DNA of 64,000 nt from Rhodocyclaceae bacterium (lineage in GTDB: Bacteria; Pseudomonadota; Gammaproteobacteria; Burkholderiales; Rhodocyclaceae), in the NCBI GenBank assembly GCA_016718525.1, contig JADKDD010000002.1, positions 1,550,001 to 1,614,000 on the forward strand, in the 5' to 3' direction. The position numbers and the translations under genes were made by a program. Shown here one piece after another: positions 16,600 through 25,255 of the stretch. Positions within the stretch are counted from its first letter, which is position 1, and each line of letters opens with the position of its first letter. The notes under the pieces are model-generated. The model worked only from the letters and a program-made list of their open reading frames with translations, did no database searches and was not told where the DNA came from.

Positions 16600-16919
16600 T
16601 CGATGCTGAAATTCTTCACCGTGTGCAAAGAACCCTGATTGAGCGTAAAGGTGCAGCGCCGGAATCCTCGTATGTTGCCGGGCTTTATGCGAAGGGGACC
16701 GATACCATTTGCAAAAAAGTCGCGGAAGAAGCAGCCGAAACGATTATGGCGGCCAAGGACGGCGACCGCTTGCATCTGGTGCGCGAAACCTGCGACTTAT
16801 GGTTTCATTCGCTGGTGCTGCTGACACACTTTGGAATCGGTGTCGATGACGTTCTGGCGGAGTTTCACCGGCGCGAGGGAATTTCGGGAATTGATGAAAA
16901 AAACAGCCGTGGAGGATGA
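16596..16919 (+). CDS. hisE: HisE, phosphoribosyl-ATP pyrophosphatase
   Basis: Second step of histidine synthesis: hydrolyses PR-ATP to PR-AMP. The ATG at 16596 overlaps the hisI stop and gives 107 aa. The all-alpha MazG-like fold shows the acidic metal-binding motif KKVAEEAAETIMAAKDG and a second helix with RETCDLWFHSLVLL. Longer frames from 16518 lie in hisI and are not homologous. It is followed one base later by the HIT protein. Confidence 0.94.
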   Translation: MIDAEILHRVQRTLIERKGAAPESSYVAGLYAKGTDTICKKVAEEAAETIMAAKDGDRLHLVRETCDLWFHSLVLLTHFGIGVDDVLAEFHRREGISGIDEKNSRGG

Positions 16920-16920
16920 C

Positions 16921-17292
16921 ATGAGTAGTGGAGAGAACTGTCTGTTTTGCCGTATCGTGAAGGGTGAAATCCCCTCTCGCAAGGTCTATGAGGATGAGGA
17001 AATTTTCGCCTTTCATGACATTAATCCGGTGGCGCCGGTGCATTTCATGATCATCCCGAAACAGCACATTGCCTCGCTGATGGAGGCTGATATGCGCCAT
17101 CAAATGGTCCTAGGCCATATCCTGGCCAAAGCGAACGAACTGGCGCTAAGTCAAGGACTCAATGAAGGCTTTCGCACGGTCATCAACAGCGGCAGAATCG
17201 GCATGCAGGAGGTGTATCATCTTCACGTACACATTCTCGGCGGCACGGAACCGCTCGGGGCCATGCTTAAACGGAGCTTGCGGCCGGCTTAA
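16921..17292 (+). CDS. HIT-family nucleotide hydrolase (HinT-like)
   Basis: Histidine-triad protein of 123 aa; such proteins hydrolyse purine nucleoside phosphoramidates and acyl-AMPs. The ATG at 16921 has a strong GGAGG six bases upstream, which decides it over in-frame ATGs at 16831 and 16894. Motifs: NCLFCRIVKGEIPS, YEDEEIFAFHDINPVAPVH, and the triad in VYHLHVHILGG. Position after hisE and before tatA is common in betaproteobacteria. Confidence 0.92.
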   Translation: MSSGENCLFCRIVKGEIPSRKVYEDEEIFAFHDINPVAPVHFMIIPKQHIASLMEADMRHQMVLGHILAKANELALSQGLNEGFRTVINSGRIGMQEVYHLHVHILGGTEPLGAMLKRSLRPA

Positions 17293-17318
17293 GGCTGTTT
17301 TCCAACTGGAGAATTGAA

Positions 17319-17555
17319 ATGGGAAGTTTCAGTATTTGGCATTGGATGATCGTTTTGGTGGTTGTTCTGGTGGTCTTTGGCACCAAGAAGTTACGAAATA
17401 TCGGTGGCGATGTCGCTGGCGCCGTCAAAGGGTTCAAGGACGGAATGAAAGACACGAGTTCGGATACACCAAAAGCGTCGACCTCGACGGAAACTGCCCA
17501 GGTGTCCGGCCATACGATTGATGTTGAGTCCCATCGGGAAAAGACCAGGTCTTAA
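17319..17555 (+). CDS. tatA: TatA, twin-arginine translocase pore subunit
   Basis: Single-span membrane protein of 78 aa that oligomerises to pass folded Tat substrates. It has the N-terminal helix FSIWHWMIVLVVVLVVFGTKKL, an amphipathic helix (GGDVAGAVKGFKDGMKD) and a polar tail. A ribosome site (CTGGAG) precedes the ATG. First gene of tatABC; a 111-base gap with no visible feature separates it from tatB. Confidence 0.94.
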   Translation: MGSFSIWHWMIVLVVVLVVFGTKKLRNIGGDVAGAVKGFKDGMKDTSSDTPKASTSTETAQVSGHTIDVESHREKTRS

Positions 17556-17666
17556 TTGTTATGGCGGAGGCGTTCCGCACCGATCGGTTACGCCGAGATA
17601 TCGCCCGCGGTCCCCGCAATTTTTGCGCCACGTACCGCCCCTTGAACATTCTTTTGGTGTTGTTCC

Positions 17667-18155
17667 ATGTTTGATGTAAGCCTGAGCGAATTGATGGTCA
17701 TCGGCGTAGTTGCGCTGGTGGTCATCGGTCCGGAGCGCCTGCCGCGGGTGGCAAGGACGCTCGGACATTTGTTGGGGAAGTTACAGCGTTATGTCGGCCA
17801 AGTTAAGGCTGACATCAACCGCGAAATGCAACTCGACGACCTCAAGAAATTTCAGGAGCAGATGGCTGACGAGGCCAACAAGATCAAGTCGTCGTTTACC
17901 AGTGTTGGCGATGAGCTGCGTAGCGTGGAGACCAGCCTGCGGGAATCTGTCGCCGACGGCGTCCCGTCAGCACCAACTGGCGAGGAGGTGCTGCCTACAC
18001 GTTATGCTGAGTCCGGTGCCGAGGAAATTGTGGCGATGGCATCAGCGCCGTCGGCAGAACCCCAGTTGGATGCGGACGACTGGAAGTTACCGCAGCCTCT
18101 CCCTGAAATGAGTGATTCGGCAATCGGATCTCCGGCAAAAACGGAGAAGTCGTGA
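17667..18155 (+). CDS. tatB: TatB, twin-arginine translocase receptor subunit
   Basis: Binds Tat signal peptides with TatC; 162 aa. The N-terminus MFDVSLSELMVIGVVALVV followed by GPERLPRVARTLG is diagnostic. A charged amphipathic helix follows, then a poorly conserved tail, in which a copy of the dispersed repeat lies (17957-17981, encoding part of GVPSAPTGE). The stop overlaps the tatC start region. Confidence 0.94.
   Translation: MFDVSLSELMVIGVVALVVIGPERLPRVARTLGHLLGKLQRYVGQVKADINREMQLDDLKKFQEQMADEANKIKSSFTSVGDELRSVETSLRESVADGVPSAPTGEEVLPTRYAESGAEEIVAMASAPSAEPQLDADDWKLPQPLPEMSDSAIGSPAKTEKS
17957..17981 (-). repeat. dispersed hairpin repeat, copy 4 (inside tatB)
   Basis: On the minus strand: GCCAG, loop TTGGTG, CTGAC, tail GGGACGCCG. 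One stem mismatch. Confidence 0.72.
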
Positions 18156-18919
18156 TGGCAGATGCAGAGGAGAGTTTTCTCACCCATCTGATTGAGCTAC
18201 GCACCCGACTGATTCGAGCGCTGACAGCGATTTTGATCGTTTTTATTCCCATGGCTTTTTATGCCCGTGAGTTATATGCGCTGCTTGCCGCCCCTTTGTT
18301 GGCCTCGCTTCCCGTCGGAGGACAGATGATTGCGACCGACGTGGTGGGCGTGTTTCTGGTGCCGATGAAAGTGGCGCTGATGGTCTCTTTCCTTGTTGCT
18401 CTACCGGTCGTCTTGTATCAAGTATGGGCCTTCGTTGCTCCGGGTTTATATGCTCACGAAAAGAAACTCGCCATGCCGCTGGTTGCCGCTTCAGTAGGCC
18501 TCTTTTTTGTTGGCATGGCGTTCGCTTATTTTGCCTTCTTCCCGATGGTGTTCGGGTTCATGTCGAAGTTCGCACCGGACGGCGTGGCATGGATGACCGA
18601 TATAGAAAAGTATTTGTCCTTTGTGATGACCATGTTTCTGGCCTTTGGCGTCACTTTTGAAGTCCCGGTGGTGGTGATTGTGCTGACTAAGCTTGGAATC
18701 GTTACAGTTGCGCAATTGCGGGAATGGCGCTCTTATGTCGTGGTCGGTGCGTTTGTGGTGGCGGCCGTCATGACGCCGCCAGATGTGATCTCGCAATTGA
18801 TGATGGCGATTCCGCTGTGTTTGCTGTATGAATTGGGCATCGTTATGGCCGCCTGGCTGGTCAAGGTGCCGCTTACTCACGACGTCGTCACGCCGGATAC
18901 GGATTTGCCGAAAGCCTAA
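18152..18919 (+). CDS. tatC: TatC, twin-arginine translocase core subunit
   Basis: Six-span membrane protein that recognises twin-arginine signals, 255 aa from the GTG at 18152; an ATG at 18155 is equally possible, with CGGAGAAG upstream. Family features: FLTHLIELRTRLIRA, the conserved AFVAPGLYAHEKK loop, FAFGVTFEVPVVV-like segment, and AVMTPPDVISQLMMAIPLCLLYE. Convergent with the protease gene 14 bases on. Confidence 0.95.
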   Translation: MMADAEESFLTHLIELRTRLIRALTAILIVFIPMAFYARELYALLAAPLLASLPVGGQMIATDVVGVFLVPMKVALMVSFLVALPVVLYQVWAFVAPGLYAHEKKLAMPLVAASVGLFFVGMAFAYFAFFPMVFGFMSKFAPDGVAWMTDIEKYLSFVMTMFLAFGVTFEVPVVVIVLTKLGIVTVAQLREWRSYVVVGAFVVAAVMTPPDVISQLMMAIPLCLLYELGIVMAAWLVKVPLTHDVVTPDTDLPKA

Positions 18920-18932
18920 AACATCCAGATTA

Positions 18933-20129
18933 CTAAGATTTCGGTGTCGGTCGTTTTCCGACGGTGACGCTGACAGCTTTGTTTTGACCGTTGCGACGCA
19001 AGTCAAATGTGGTTGCAGAACCTGGGGTGAGGGCGGCGATCATATCCAGCATCGCCTGAGAATCGGGAACTTGCTTTCCTGCAATGCGGATCAGAATGTC
19101 ACCCGGCTTGATTCCGGCTTTGTCCGCCGGGCTGTTGCGCATCACGCCGGAAACCAAGGCGCCATGTGTGTCCTGTGTATTGAATGATGCGGCGAGGTCG
19201 GCCGTAAGTTCCTGCACTTCGATACCAACCCAGCCGCGCACCACCGACCCGTTGCGAATGATTTGCTCCATCACGCCTTTGGCGAGCGACACCGGAATTG
19301 CGAATCCGATTCCCATGGATCCACCGCTCTGTGAATAGATGGCGGTGTTTATGCCGATCAGGTTACCGGCTGAATCGATCAGGGCGCCGCCAGAGTTGCC
19401 GGGATTGATCGCGGCATCGGTTTGAATGAAGTTTTCAAATGTATTGATTCCAAGGTGGGATCGTCCTAAAGCGGAAACGATGCCGGAAGTCACCGTTTGT
19501 CCAACGCCAAACGGGTTGCCTATGGCCAGCACGATGTCGCCTACTTGCAGTTTCTCACTATTGCCAAAATTGATTACCGGCAAGGCTTGGTCGCTTTGTA
19601 TCCGCAGCACAGCCAGATCAGACTCGGGATCGGTACCGATGATTCTGGCCTTGTACTTGCGCTCGTCATTGCCGGCGATTTCAATTTCGTCCGCACCTTC
19701 CACCACATGGTAGTTGGTCAGCACGTATCCATCGGCTGAAACAATGACGCCACTTCCCAGTCCCGAGCGACGCTGTGCATCCTCCGGAAATCGGTCGCCG
19801 AAGAAATGCCGGAACATTGGATCACTGAGCAAGGGATGGCGAGATGCTTTGACCTGTTGGCTGGTATAAATGTGCACTACTGCCGGAAGTGCTCGCTTCG
19901 CGGCCTCGGCGTGTGAGCGAATTGGCAATACCGTTTGTGCGGAAGGAGCAGGGTAGCCGGACAACCCTGATTGCGCTGGCGAAATCCCCACAGCCGGAAT
20001 CGAGGAAACAGGTGCATCAGGTGCCCCCGTATCTTTGTCCAACCACCCAGGCTTCAAAGTTGTGACAACGAACACTATCGCGACACATACGGTGACAGTC
20101 TGTGCAAAGATCAACCAGAGGCGGCGCAT
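18933..20129 (-). CDS. Membrane-anchored DegS/HtrA-type serine protease, one PDZ
   Basis: Trypsin-like periplasmic protease, 398 aa. One N-terminal membrane helix (about residues 5-24) anchors it, followed by a flexible ~50-residue linker. The triad is His141 (TNYHVVEG), Asp171 (ESDLAVLRI) and Ser246 (NPGNSGGALID). A single PDZ domain (about 300-390) includes SPADKAGIKPGDILIRI. One PDZ plus an anchor resembles DegS/AlgW, which start envelope-stress cascades, rather than two-PDZ DegP. It is divergent from the Nif3-like gene with a 73-base gap. Confidence 0.88.
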   Translation of the reverse strand: MRRLWLIFAQTVTVCVAIVFVVTTLKPGWLDKDTGAPDAPVSSIPAVGISPAQSGLSGYPAPSAQTVLPIRSHAEAAKRALPAVVHIYTSQQVKASRHPLLSDPMFRHFFGDRFPEDAQRRSGLGSGVIVSADGYVLTNYHVVEGADEIEIAGNDERKYKARIIGTDPESDLAVLRIQSDQALPVINFGNSEKLQVGDIVLAIGNPFGVGQTVTSGIVSALGRSHLGINTFENFIQTDAAINPGNSGGALIDSAGNLIGINTAIYSQSGGSMGIGFAIPVSLAKGVMEQIIRNGSVVRGWVGIEVQELTADLAASFNTQDTHGALVSGVMRNSPADKAGIKPGDILIRIAGKQVPDSQAMLDMIAALTPGSATTFDLRRNGQNKAVSVTVGKRPTPKS

Positions 20130-20202
20130 AATTTGTTCGCTTGCGTAGATTCGGATACATAAATTCTATACGCCCACGACATATTGAACAGGACGAGCAT
20201 CC

Positions 20203-20970
20203 ATGTCACTTCAGTCACAGTCTGTACCGCGCACGACGATCGTCAATTATCTGGACAACTTATTGCAGCCCACACGTTTCCGCGATTACTGCCCAAATGG
20301 TTTGCAGGTGGAGGGACGCAACGAGATTTCCAGAATCGTTTCCGGTGTGACAGCGTCCCAGGCGCTGCTCGACATTGCGATCGCCAAGCAGGCTGATGCA
20401 ATCCTGGTCCACCACGGTTGGTTTTGGAAATCCGAAGACGGCCGGGTAACGGGATACCGCAAACAGAGGATGGCTAGTCTGCTGGCGCACGAATTAAATT
20501 TGCTTGCCTATCATTTACCTCTTGATGCTCATCCGGAGCTAGGCAATAACGCTCAGCTTGCCGCGCGGCTGGGATGGCAAATCGACGGGCGGTTTGGTGA
20601 GCAAGAGATTGGTTTTCACGGCGTATTGCCAGCACCAACTAGTGCCGGCGAGGTTGCGCGGAGTATTTCGACCGTCTTGGGTCGCGAGCCTCAATTGATT
20701 GGCGATGCAGTGAAGCCGGTCAAACGAATTGCCTGGTGTACAGGCGGTGCACAAAGTTACTTTGAGGCGGCATTCGCGACCGGTGCCGACATGTTTGTTT
20801 CGGGGGAGATTTCCGAGCAAACCGTACATCTCGCCCGCGAAACTGGAATGCCCTATCTTGCCGCGGGCCACCATGCAACCGAACGCTATGGTGTGCAAGC
20901 AGTGGGCGCGCTCCTCGCGCAAGTGTTTGGCATTGCGGTTGAATTCGTCGACATAGACAATCCGGTCTGA
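20203..20970 (+). CDS. Nif3-like dinuclear metal-centre protein (YbgI type)
   Basis: 255-aa member of the Nif3/YbgI (GTP cyclohydrolase I type 2-like) family: hexameric, di-metal, with no firmly established role. Metal ligands are visible in ADAILVHHGWFW and AYHLPLDAHPELGNNA, and C-terminally in FVSGEISEQTVHLARE and AAGHHATERYG. A repeat copy at 20619-20643 encodes part of GVLPAPTSAGE, a region that is variable in the family. Next to the HtrA-like protease as in many betaproteobacteria. Confidence 0.88.
   Translation: MSLQSQSVPRTTIVNYLDNLLQPTRFRDYCPNGLQVEGRNEISRIVSGVTASQALLDIAIAKQADAILVHHGWFWKSEDGRVTGYRKQRMASLLAHELNLLAYHLPLDAHPELGNNAQLAARLGWQIDGRFGEQEIGFHGVLPAPTSAGEVARSISTVLGREPQLIGDAVKPVKRIAWCTGGAQSYFEAAFATGADMFVSGEISEQTVHLARETGMPYLAAGHHATERYGVQAVGALLAQVFGIAVEFVDIDNPV
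20619..20643 (-). repeat. dispersed hairpin repeat, copy 5 (inside the Nif3-like gene)
   Basis: On the minus strand: ACTAG, loop TTGGTG, CTGGC, tail AATACGCCG. Outer stem pair is lost and one wobble pair is present. Confidence 0.75.
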
Positions 20971-21016
20971 GCAGAGCGCACCGCTTACTCACCAGCGCAT
21001 TGAATTTGCAAGCAGT

Positions 21017-22606
21017 TTAGCTTTCCATCTGGCCGCTGTTTTCCTTCTGTATTTCGATCAGCAGCAGAATTTCCTCAGCAACTTCCTGGGGAAATCCAAC
21101 GCGCTGTCCGTCGCGATTGTCCAAGAGCATTCCGGAAAGAAAAGCGATACATTCGTCGGGCCGCGTCCATAGCTCCTCAATCTTGGAAAAGATTCGGTCA
21201 AACTTCTCCAATCGCGGCCGGTCAGCAGTGCCGCGCATCCAATCGCTTGCGCGAATATTGAATTCCTTTTGAAGTTGCTTTGCCGCTTGCTCAAAGTTTG
21301 AGCGCTGTCCGTTTTCCCGGTAAATCTCCAGCAGTTTGAGCCAATGGGCAAGTGCTTTCTTGGGATTTGCACGAATGTGGTCAACCAGCTTTTGTGCGGC
21401 ACCTGTGGCCAGACCCATAGACAGCATCATCTCCGCCAGTTCGAGAATCGACTCTTCGCTTTGCGTCACGACTTCAAGCGTCTTGGTGTCGTGTTTGGCT
21501 GGAATTGCGGGGAGCGCTGCCGGAATATCGGGAACATATTCCAACTCTGCTGCGAGTGTCATGACCGGTTGATCGGATTTGGATGAACTCGCCACCGAAG
21601 GCACATCAACACTCACCGCATCGACCTGAGGGGCAGGCGTCGTCGCAAACCCAATGTCAGCAACGGCCGCTTCGAATGTCGGAAGTGCCCCATCTAAGGC
21701 TTTGTCGGGAAGGGTGAAAATCACGGTTTTGGCGTGGTCATCAGCACTCTCGGCGGGCGAAGCGGGAGGCGGAATGGCGGCATTATCCGTTTTCGCCGGT
21801 TCGGCAGCAGTTTTGCTTGCAACTGCCGGTGCCACGGTGATTTGGTGCCTTGAAATTTCAGGATTTGGTAGCGCGGGCGGCAACGGCATTTCGGGCCTTG
21901 GTCCTATGGATTCTCCGCTCTGAGTTACGCGATTTGGAGTTTCGCGCCGACGTAACCACCACAGCACGACGAAGGCGACTGCCACCAAACCTACGCCGGA
22001 AAGCTCCAGCAAACTAGGTACTCTGAACGTGAATGACGATTGTTGCGCTGGTTCCACGACCTGCAGGGGCGCTTTAGGTTTGGCAACGTTTGGCACGACC
22101 GACGGTTGGGACGGCGCTGTGGCGTTCTGAGTTGCCGGCAAAGTCGATGGCGCGGGAGATGGCGGTTCCGTCCTTTTGGATTCTGCCGACGCTGAAGATG
22201 CCGCATTAGCCGGACTTGGTGATGCACTTTTAGGCGCACCAGTCAGGGGAGGGATGACTGCCGAGGGCCCCAAGCCGCTTGGGCTGTTAAGTGCTGCTGA
22301 CTTTTCACTCACTGTTGGTATTGCATTCATCAATACGCGAATTTCATTGGTTGTGCGCTGCAGTCGCTCAATGCGTTCATACATCTCGTTGAGCAGGCGG
22401 CTCTCTTCAGCACGCGCAAGCCCGGCGCGCCACTCAATCCGCAACACAGCGCGTTCAGCCTCAGATACGGAGTTCAGTCGGGCAACATCGATGCATTCTT
22501 CCGCACGCGGCATCGTGCGAATTGGTTCAGCGGCAGGCGCGGCCAACGATATTGCGATGGCTGCGAAGAAGACCCCCGCTCTGCCAAAATTGCCTGTCAG
22601 GCGCAT
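21017..22606 (-). CDS. FimV-like membrane protein
   Basis: 529 aa. N-terminal signal peptide (to about AAPAAE, residue 27), a predicted coiled coil (about 55-95, RLLNEMYERIERLQRTTNEI), a Pro/Ala/Ser-rich stretch, one membrane helix (about 200-220, GVGLVAVAFVVLWWLRRR), a long acidic/Ala-rich cytoplasmic linker, and a C-terminal helical repeat (ILELAEMMLSMGLATGAAQ, then KALAHWLKLLEIYRENGQR). This architecture resembles FimV/TspA-type proteins linked to type IV pili and polar organisation, but no LysM domain is evident. Function is inferred only from architecture. The 254 bases upstream hold no visible gene or signal. Confidence 0.6.
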   Translation of the reverse strand: MRLTGNFGRAGVFFAAIAISLAAPAAEPIRTMPRAEECIDVARLNSVSEAERAVLRIEWRAGLARAEESRLLNEMYERIERLQRTTNEIRVLMNAIPTVSEKSAALNSPSGLGPSAVIPPLTGAPKSASPSPANAASSASAESKRTEPPSPAPSTLPATQNATAPSQPSVVPNVAKPKAPLQVVEPAQQSSFTFRVPSLLELSGVGLVAVAFVVLWWLRRRETPNRVTQSGESIGPRPEMPLPPALPNPEISRHQITVAPAVASKTAAEPAKTDNAAIPPPASPAESADDHAKTVIFTLPDKALDGALPTFEAAVADIGFATTPAPQVDAVSVDVPSVASSSKSDQPVMTLAAELEYVPDIPAALPAIPAKHDTKTLEVVTQSEESILELAEMMLSMGLATGAAQKLVDHIRANPKKALAHWLKLLEIYRENGQRSNFEQAAKQLQKEFNIRASDWMRGTADRPRLEKFDRIFSKIEELWTRPDECIAFLSGMLLDNRDGQRVGFPQEVAEEILLLIEIQKENSGQMES

Positions 22607-22860
22607 ATTTCAGTCGAGGACAAATCTATCCGACACGGGATTGAAGTCAACTTGAGCTACAAGCCGGCAGCGACAGTGCATCACCACTCATGTCGTTTGA
22701 GTTGGAAATCCCAGCCAAACTGTACGTAAGACCTAGGCACATATGTCGTTACCGGAAACAGCTGTCTTTCGCATCATATTGTGGCCAAGCCTCTGTATCA
22801 AGCACTTATGATCAGGAGTGCCTTCCGACGCTTGTTCAAAATCAAACGAAAGGACTTGAA

Positions 22861-23418
22861 CTAGCGCTTTAAGCGGGTCGCGAAAACCTTTCTTAGTTTC
22901 GCAACCTTCGGTTCGACCACGGCCTGACAGTAAGGTTGTCGCGGGTTGTTGGCGAAGTAATCCTGATGCTCGTATTCGGCCGGCCAGAACTCCGGCGCCG
23001 GCAATACTTCGGTAACAATCGGCCGCGGCCAGATATTTTGCTGATCGAGTTCATTGATCAGTGTTCTCGCTGTAGCCATCTGCAAGGCATCGTGGGTAAA
23101 TATCACGGAGCGATATTGACTACCGATATCGTTTCCCTGGGCGTTGAGGGTCGTTGGATCGTGAATGGTAAAAAATGCCGTCAGTAGTGTCCGATAGGGG
23201 ATAGTCGCTGGATCAAATTGAACTTCGACTACTTCTGCGTGTCCGGTTGCGCCAGAACAGACGCTGCGGTAATCGGGATTTTTCATGCCACCACCCGCGT
23301 AACCGGAAACCACTGAGGCAACACCATCAAGTTGAGTCAAGGCAGCTTCGAGACACCAAAAGCAGCCACCACCCAATGTCGCCTTCGCGTGAATTTCTTT
23401 GTTTGTCTCGTCGGTCAT
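22861..23418 (-). CDS. msrA: MsrA, peptide methionine sulfoxide reductase
   Basis: Reduces methionine-S-sulfoxide in proteins. The ATG at 23418 (MTDETNKEIHAK) overlaps the upstream methyltransferase stop (ATGA), giving 185 aa; an alternative start is at 23436. The catalytic motif GGGCFWCLEAAL is intact, as are YAGGGMKNPDYRSVCSGATGH-type residues and the C-terminal EHQDYFANNPRQPYC. Probably translated with the methyltransferase. Confidence 0.94.
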   Translation of the reverse strand: MTDETNKEIHAKATLGGGCFWCLEAALTQLDGVASVVSGYAGGGMKNPDYRSVCSGATGHAEVVEVQFDPATIPYRTLLTAFFTIHDPTTLNAQGNDIGSQYRSVIFTHDALQMATARTLINELDQQNIWPRPIVTEVLPAPEFWPAEYEHQDYFANNPRQPYCQAVVEPKVAKLRKVFATRLKR

Positions 23419-24164
23419 AATTTTTTCTTCCCGCAACGTATTGCCAGTGGCCAGCGAATCGTCTTGACCATGTTCGGATTACCCCAGACTGACTCAAGTT
23501 GTTTGCGCAATGCCAGCATGGCATCACGACCGGTTTGACTACGGTAACGCTGGACTGCAGACCAAGTATTGACGTAATCGAGCAAATGTTCGAGAGTCCA
23601 TTCACGGGCCATGATGAACAACGGCGCGGGGAATTCCTCAAACGGGAAAGGCATTCCCACATAATTCAGATCGACCCATTTTCGCTCCGGCGGCCACCAC
23701 GGCCCGACGGTGTGATCGTGAAATTGTTTGATTACCCTATTTATACTCGGTTCTGCGTCGAGCAGCGTGTATGTCCATGCTGCGATTACACCACCTGGTT
23801 TTAACACACGGTCGACCTCGGAATAGAACTGGTGATCGCAAAACCAATGCAGCGCTTGTGCTACGGTAACGAGGTCACAACTTTCATTTTCCAAACCACT
23901 GACCTGGGCCGGGGCACACAAAAAATGCACTCGCGGGTTCGGTGTCGTTTGCGCTATTTGCTGCGGCGACAGATCGGTTGCATGCACCATGTCAAAATGG
24001 ATCGCCAACTCATGCGCTGCCTGGCCGTTTCCAGTGCCGCAATCCCACGCCAGTTTGTTTTGGCCGCACTGTCCCGCCAGCCAGGAAAACAATTCCGACG
24101 GATAACTTGGACGCGACTTTGCATAGGCAGCGGCGAAGGTTGAAAAGTGATCTGTATTTGACAT
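23415..24164 (-). CDS. Class I SAM-dependent methyltransferase
   Basis: 249-aa Rossmann-fold methyltransferase of the small-molecule type (methyltransferase domain 11). SAM-binding motif I is LAWDCGTGNGQAAHEL; motif II follows at VHATDLSPQQIAQ; then CDLVTVAQALHWF and VLKPGGVIAAWTY. The substrate cannot be deduced. The gene overlaps msrA. The 92-base gap to the PaaG-like gene contains one repeat copy. Confidence 0.82.
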   Translation of the reverse strand: MSNTDHFSTFAAAYAKSRPSYPSELFSWLAGQCGQNKLAWDCGTGNGQAAHELAIHFDMVHATDLSPQQIAQTTPNPRVHFLCAPAQVSGLENESCDLVTVAQALHWFCDHQFYSEVDRVLKPGGVIAAWTYTLLDAEPSINRVIKQFHDHTVGPWWPPERKWVDLNYVGMPFPFEEFPAPLFIMAREWTLEHLLDYVNTWSAVQRYRSQTGRDAMLALRKQLESVWGNPNMVKTIRWPLAIRCGKKKL

Positions 24165-24196
24165 GGTGGTTCAATCGATATGGGACTGCGCTACGA

Positions 24197-24221
24197 CGGC
24201 GTGCGGTCAGCACCTACTGAC
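24197..24221 (-). repeat. dispersed hairpin repeat, copy 6 (intergenic)
   Basis: On the minus strand: GTCAG, loop TAGGTG, CTGAC, tail CGCACGCCG. All five stem pairs form because both arms changed together (T-A replaces C-G), unlike the consensus. Confidence 0.75.
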
Positions 24222-24256
24222 GTGATGTTGGTTTGCCCGCTGTTGCATAAACTCGC

Positions 24257-25045
24257 TCATGTTCCCGTGAACTTGGCAGGTCTCTTTTGCAGAAATGCTG
24301 ATGCACCTTCCAGCAGGTCGTTGGATTTTCCGAGCTTGTCCTGATATTTGGCTTCAAGCGCAATTTGCGCGGCCAAAGTATTGTTGGCGGCGGCGTAAAT
24401 GGCGTGTTTGGTAAACGCCATTGCCCGTGTCGGTGCTTTGCTCAAGTGCAAGGTCAATGCGTTGATTTCAGCTGCAAAGGAATCGTCATCGACGCAGCGC
24501 CAGATTAACCCCCAGTCCGCCGCATCACTGGCCGACAGGCGCTCTCCCAGCATGGCCAGGCCCATCGCTCGTGCGTTCCCGACGAGGCGTGGCAAGAACC
24601 ATGTTCCACCAGCGTCAGGGATCAAACCGATTTTGCAGAACGCCTGAAGAAAGTAGGCCGAACGCGTTGCAACTACCAAATCGCACGCCAGTGCAAGGCT
24701 GGCACCGGCACCGGCCGCCATACCGTTAACTGCGGCAACTACCGGGATGTCCAGTGCGTGTATATCAGCTATCAGCGGCGCATAGAGTTCATCAATGAGC
24801 TGCCCAAAGTTGAGATTGTCCGGGCCATGCGAGAAGTCATGTTCACTTAAATCCTGGCCGGCACAAAACCCGCGGCCGCTACCTTGAATCAGCAAAACGC
24901 GTGCGCCATCCTTTTTGCTTTGCGCTAACGAATCGCGCAACTCGAGAAGCATCGGCCGGGTCAGGCTATTCAGCTTTTCCGGGCGATTGAGTTGGACCGT
25001 CGAAATGCTATCGTTGAAACTGTAAACAATTGATGAATAATTCAT
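24257..25045 (-). CDS. paaG: Enoyl-CoA hydratase/isomerase family, PaaG-like
   Basis: Crotonase-fold enzyme of 262 aa. It matches 2-(1,2-epoxy-1,2-dihydrophenyl)acetyl-CoA isomerase best: the oxyanion segments GRGFCAGQDLSEHD and NGMAAGAGASLALACDLVVA, and LIPDAGGTWFLPRLVG with the Asp used by PaaG-type isomerases. A good ribosome site (GGGAG) precedes ATG. It is divergent from a PaaN-like gene, which supports a phenylacetate link, yet the ring epoxidase genes paaABCDE are not in the window. A general enoyl-CoA isomerase is the alternative. Confidence 0.7.
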   Translation of the reverse strand: MNYSSIVYSFNDSISTVQLNRPEKLNSLTRPMLLELRDSLAQSKKDGARVLLIQGSGRGFCAGQDLSEHDFSHGPDNLNFGQLIDELYAPLIADIHALDIPVVAAVNGMAAGAGASLALACDLVVATRSAYFLQAFCKIGLIPDAGGTWFLPRLVGNARAMGLAMLGERLSASDAADWGLIWRCVDDDSFAAEINALTLHLSKAPTRAMAFTKHAIYAAANNTLAAQIALEAKYQDKLGKSNDLLEGASAFLQKRPAKFTGT

Positions 25046-25255
25046 GTTGCTCCCATCTGGAGGTTAGCTACAAAGTCGTTCAACCCGCCGGCGAATGCGC
25101 GATTAACTTCATTTATTGCGGGCTATCCGGTGCGGGCTGAGGCAAAATAGGTTCTTGCAATCGAAACAAGTGTAAATCGAACCGGGCCGGCAGTCGGAGT
25201 AAATTGTACGATTGACAACTTGGCCTTGAATCAGGATTTTCGGGAGAGTGTATAG

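Noticed and set aside
18491..19006. 171-codon antisense frame opposite tatC
   Set aside because: His/Arg-rich shadow of tatC with no ribosome site or family resemblance.
22607..22860. Possible small gene upstream of the FimV-like gene
   Set aside because: A 60-codon frame exists but shows no ribosome site, motif or coding pattern.
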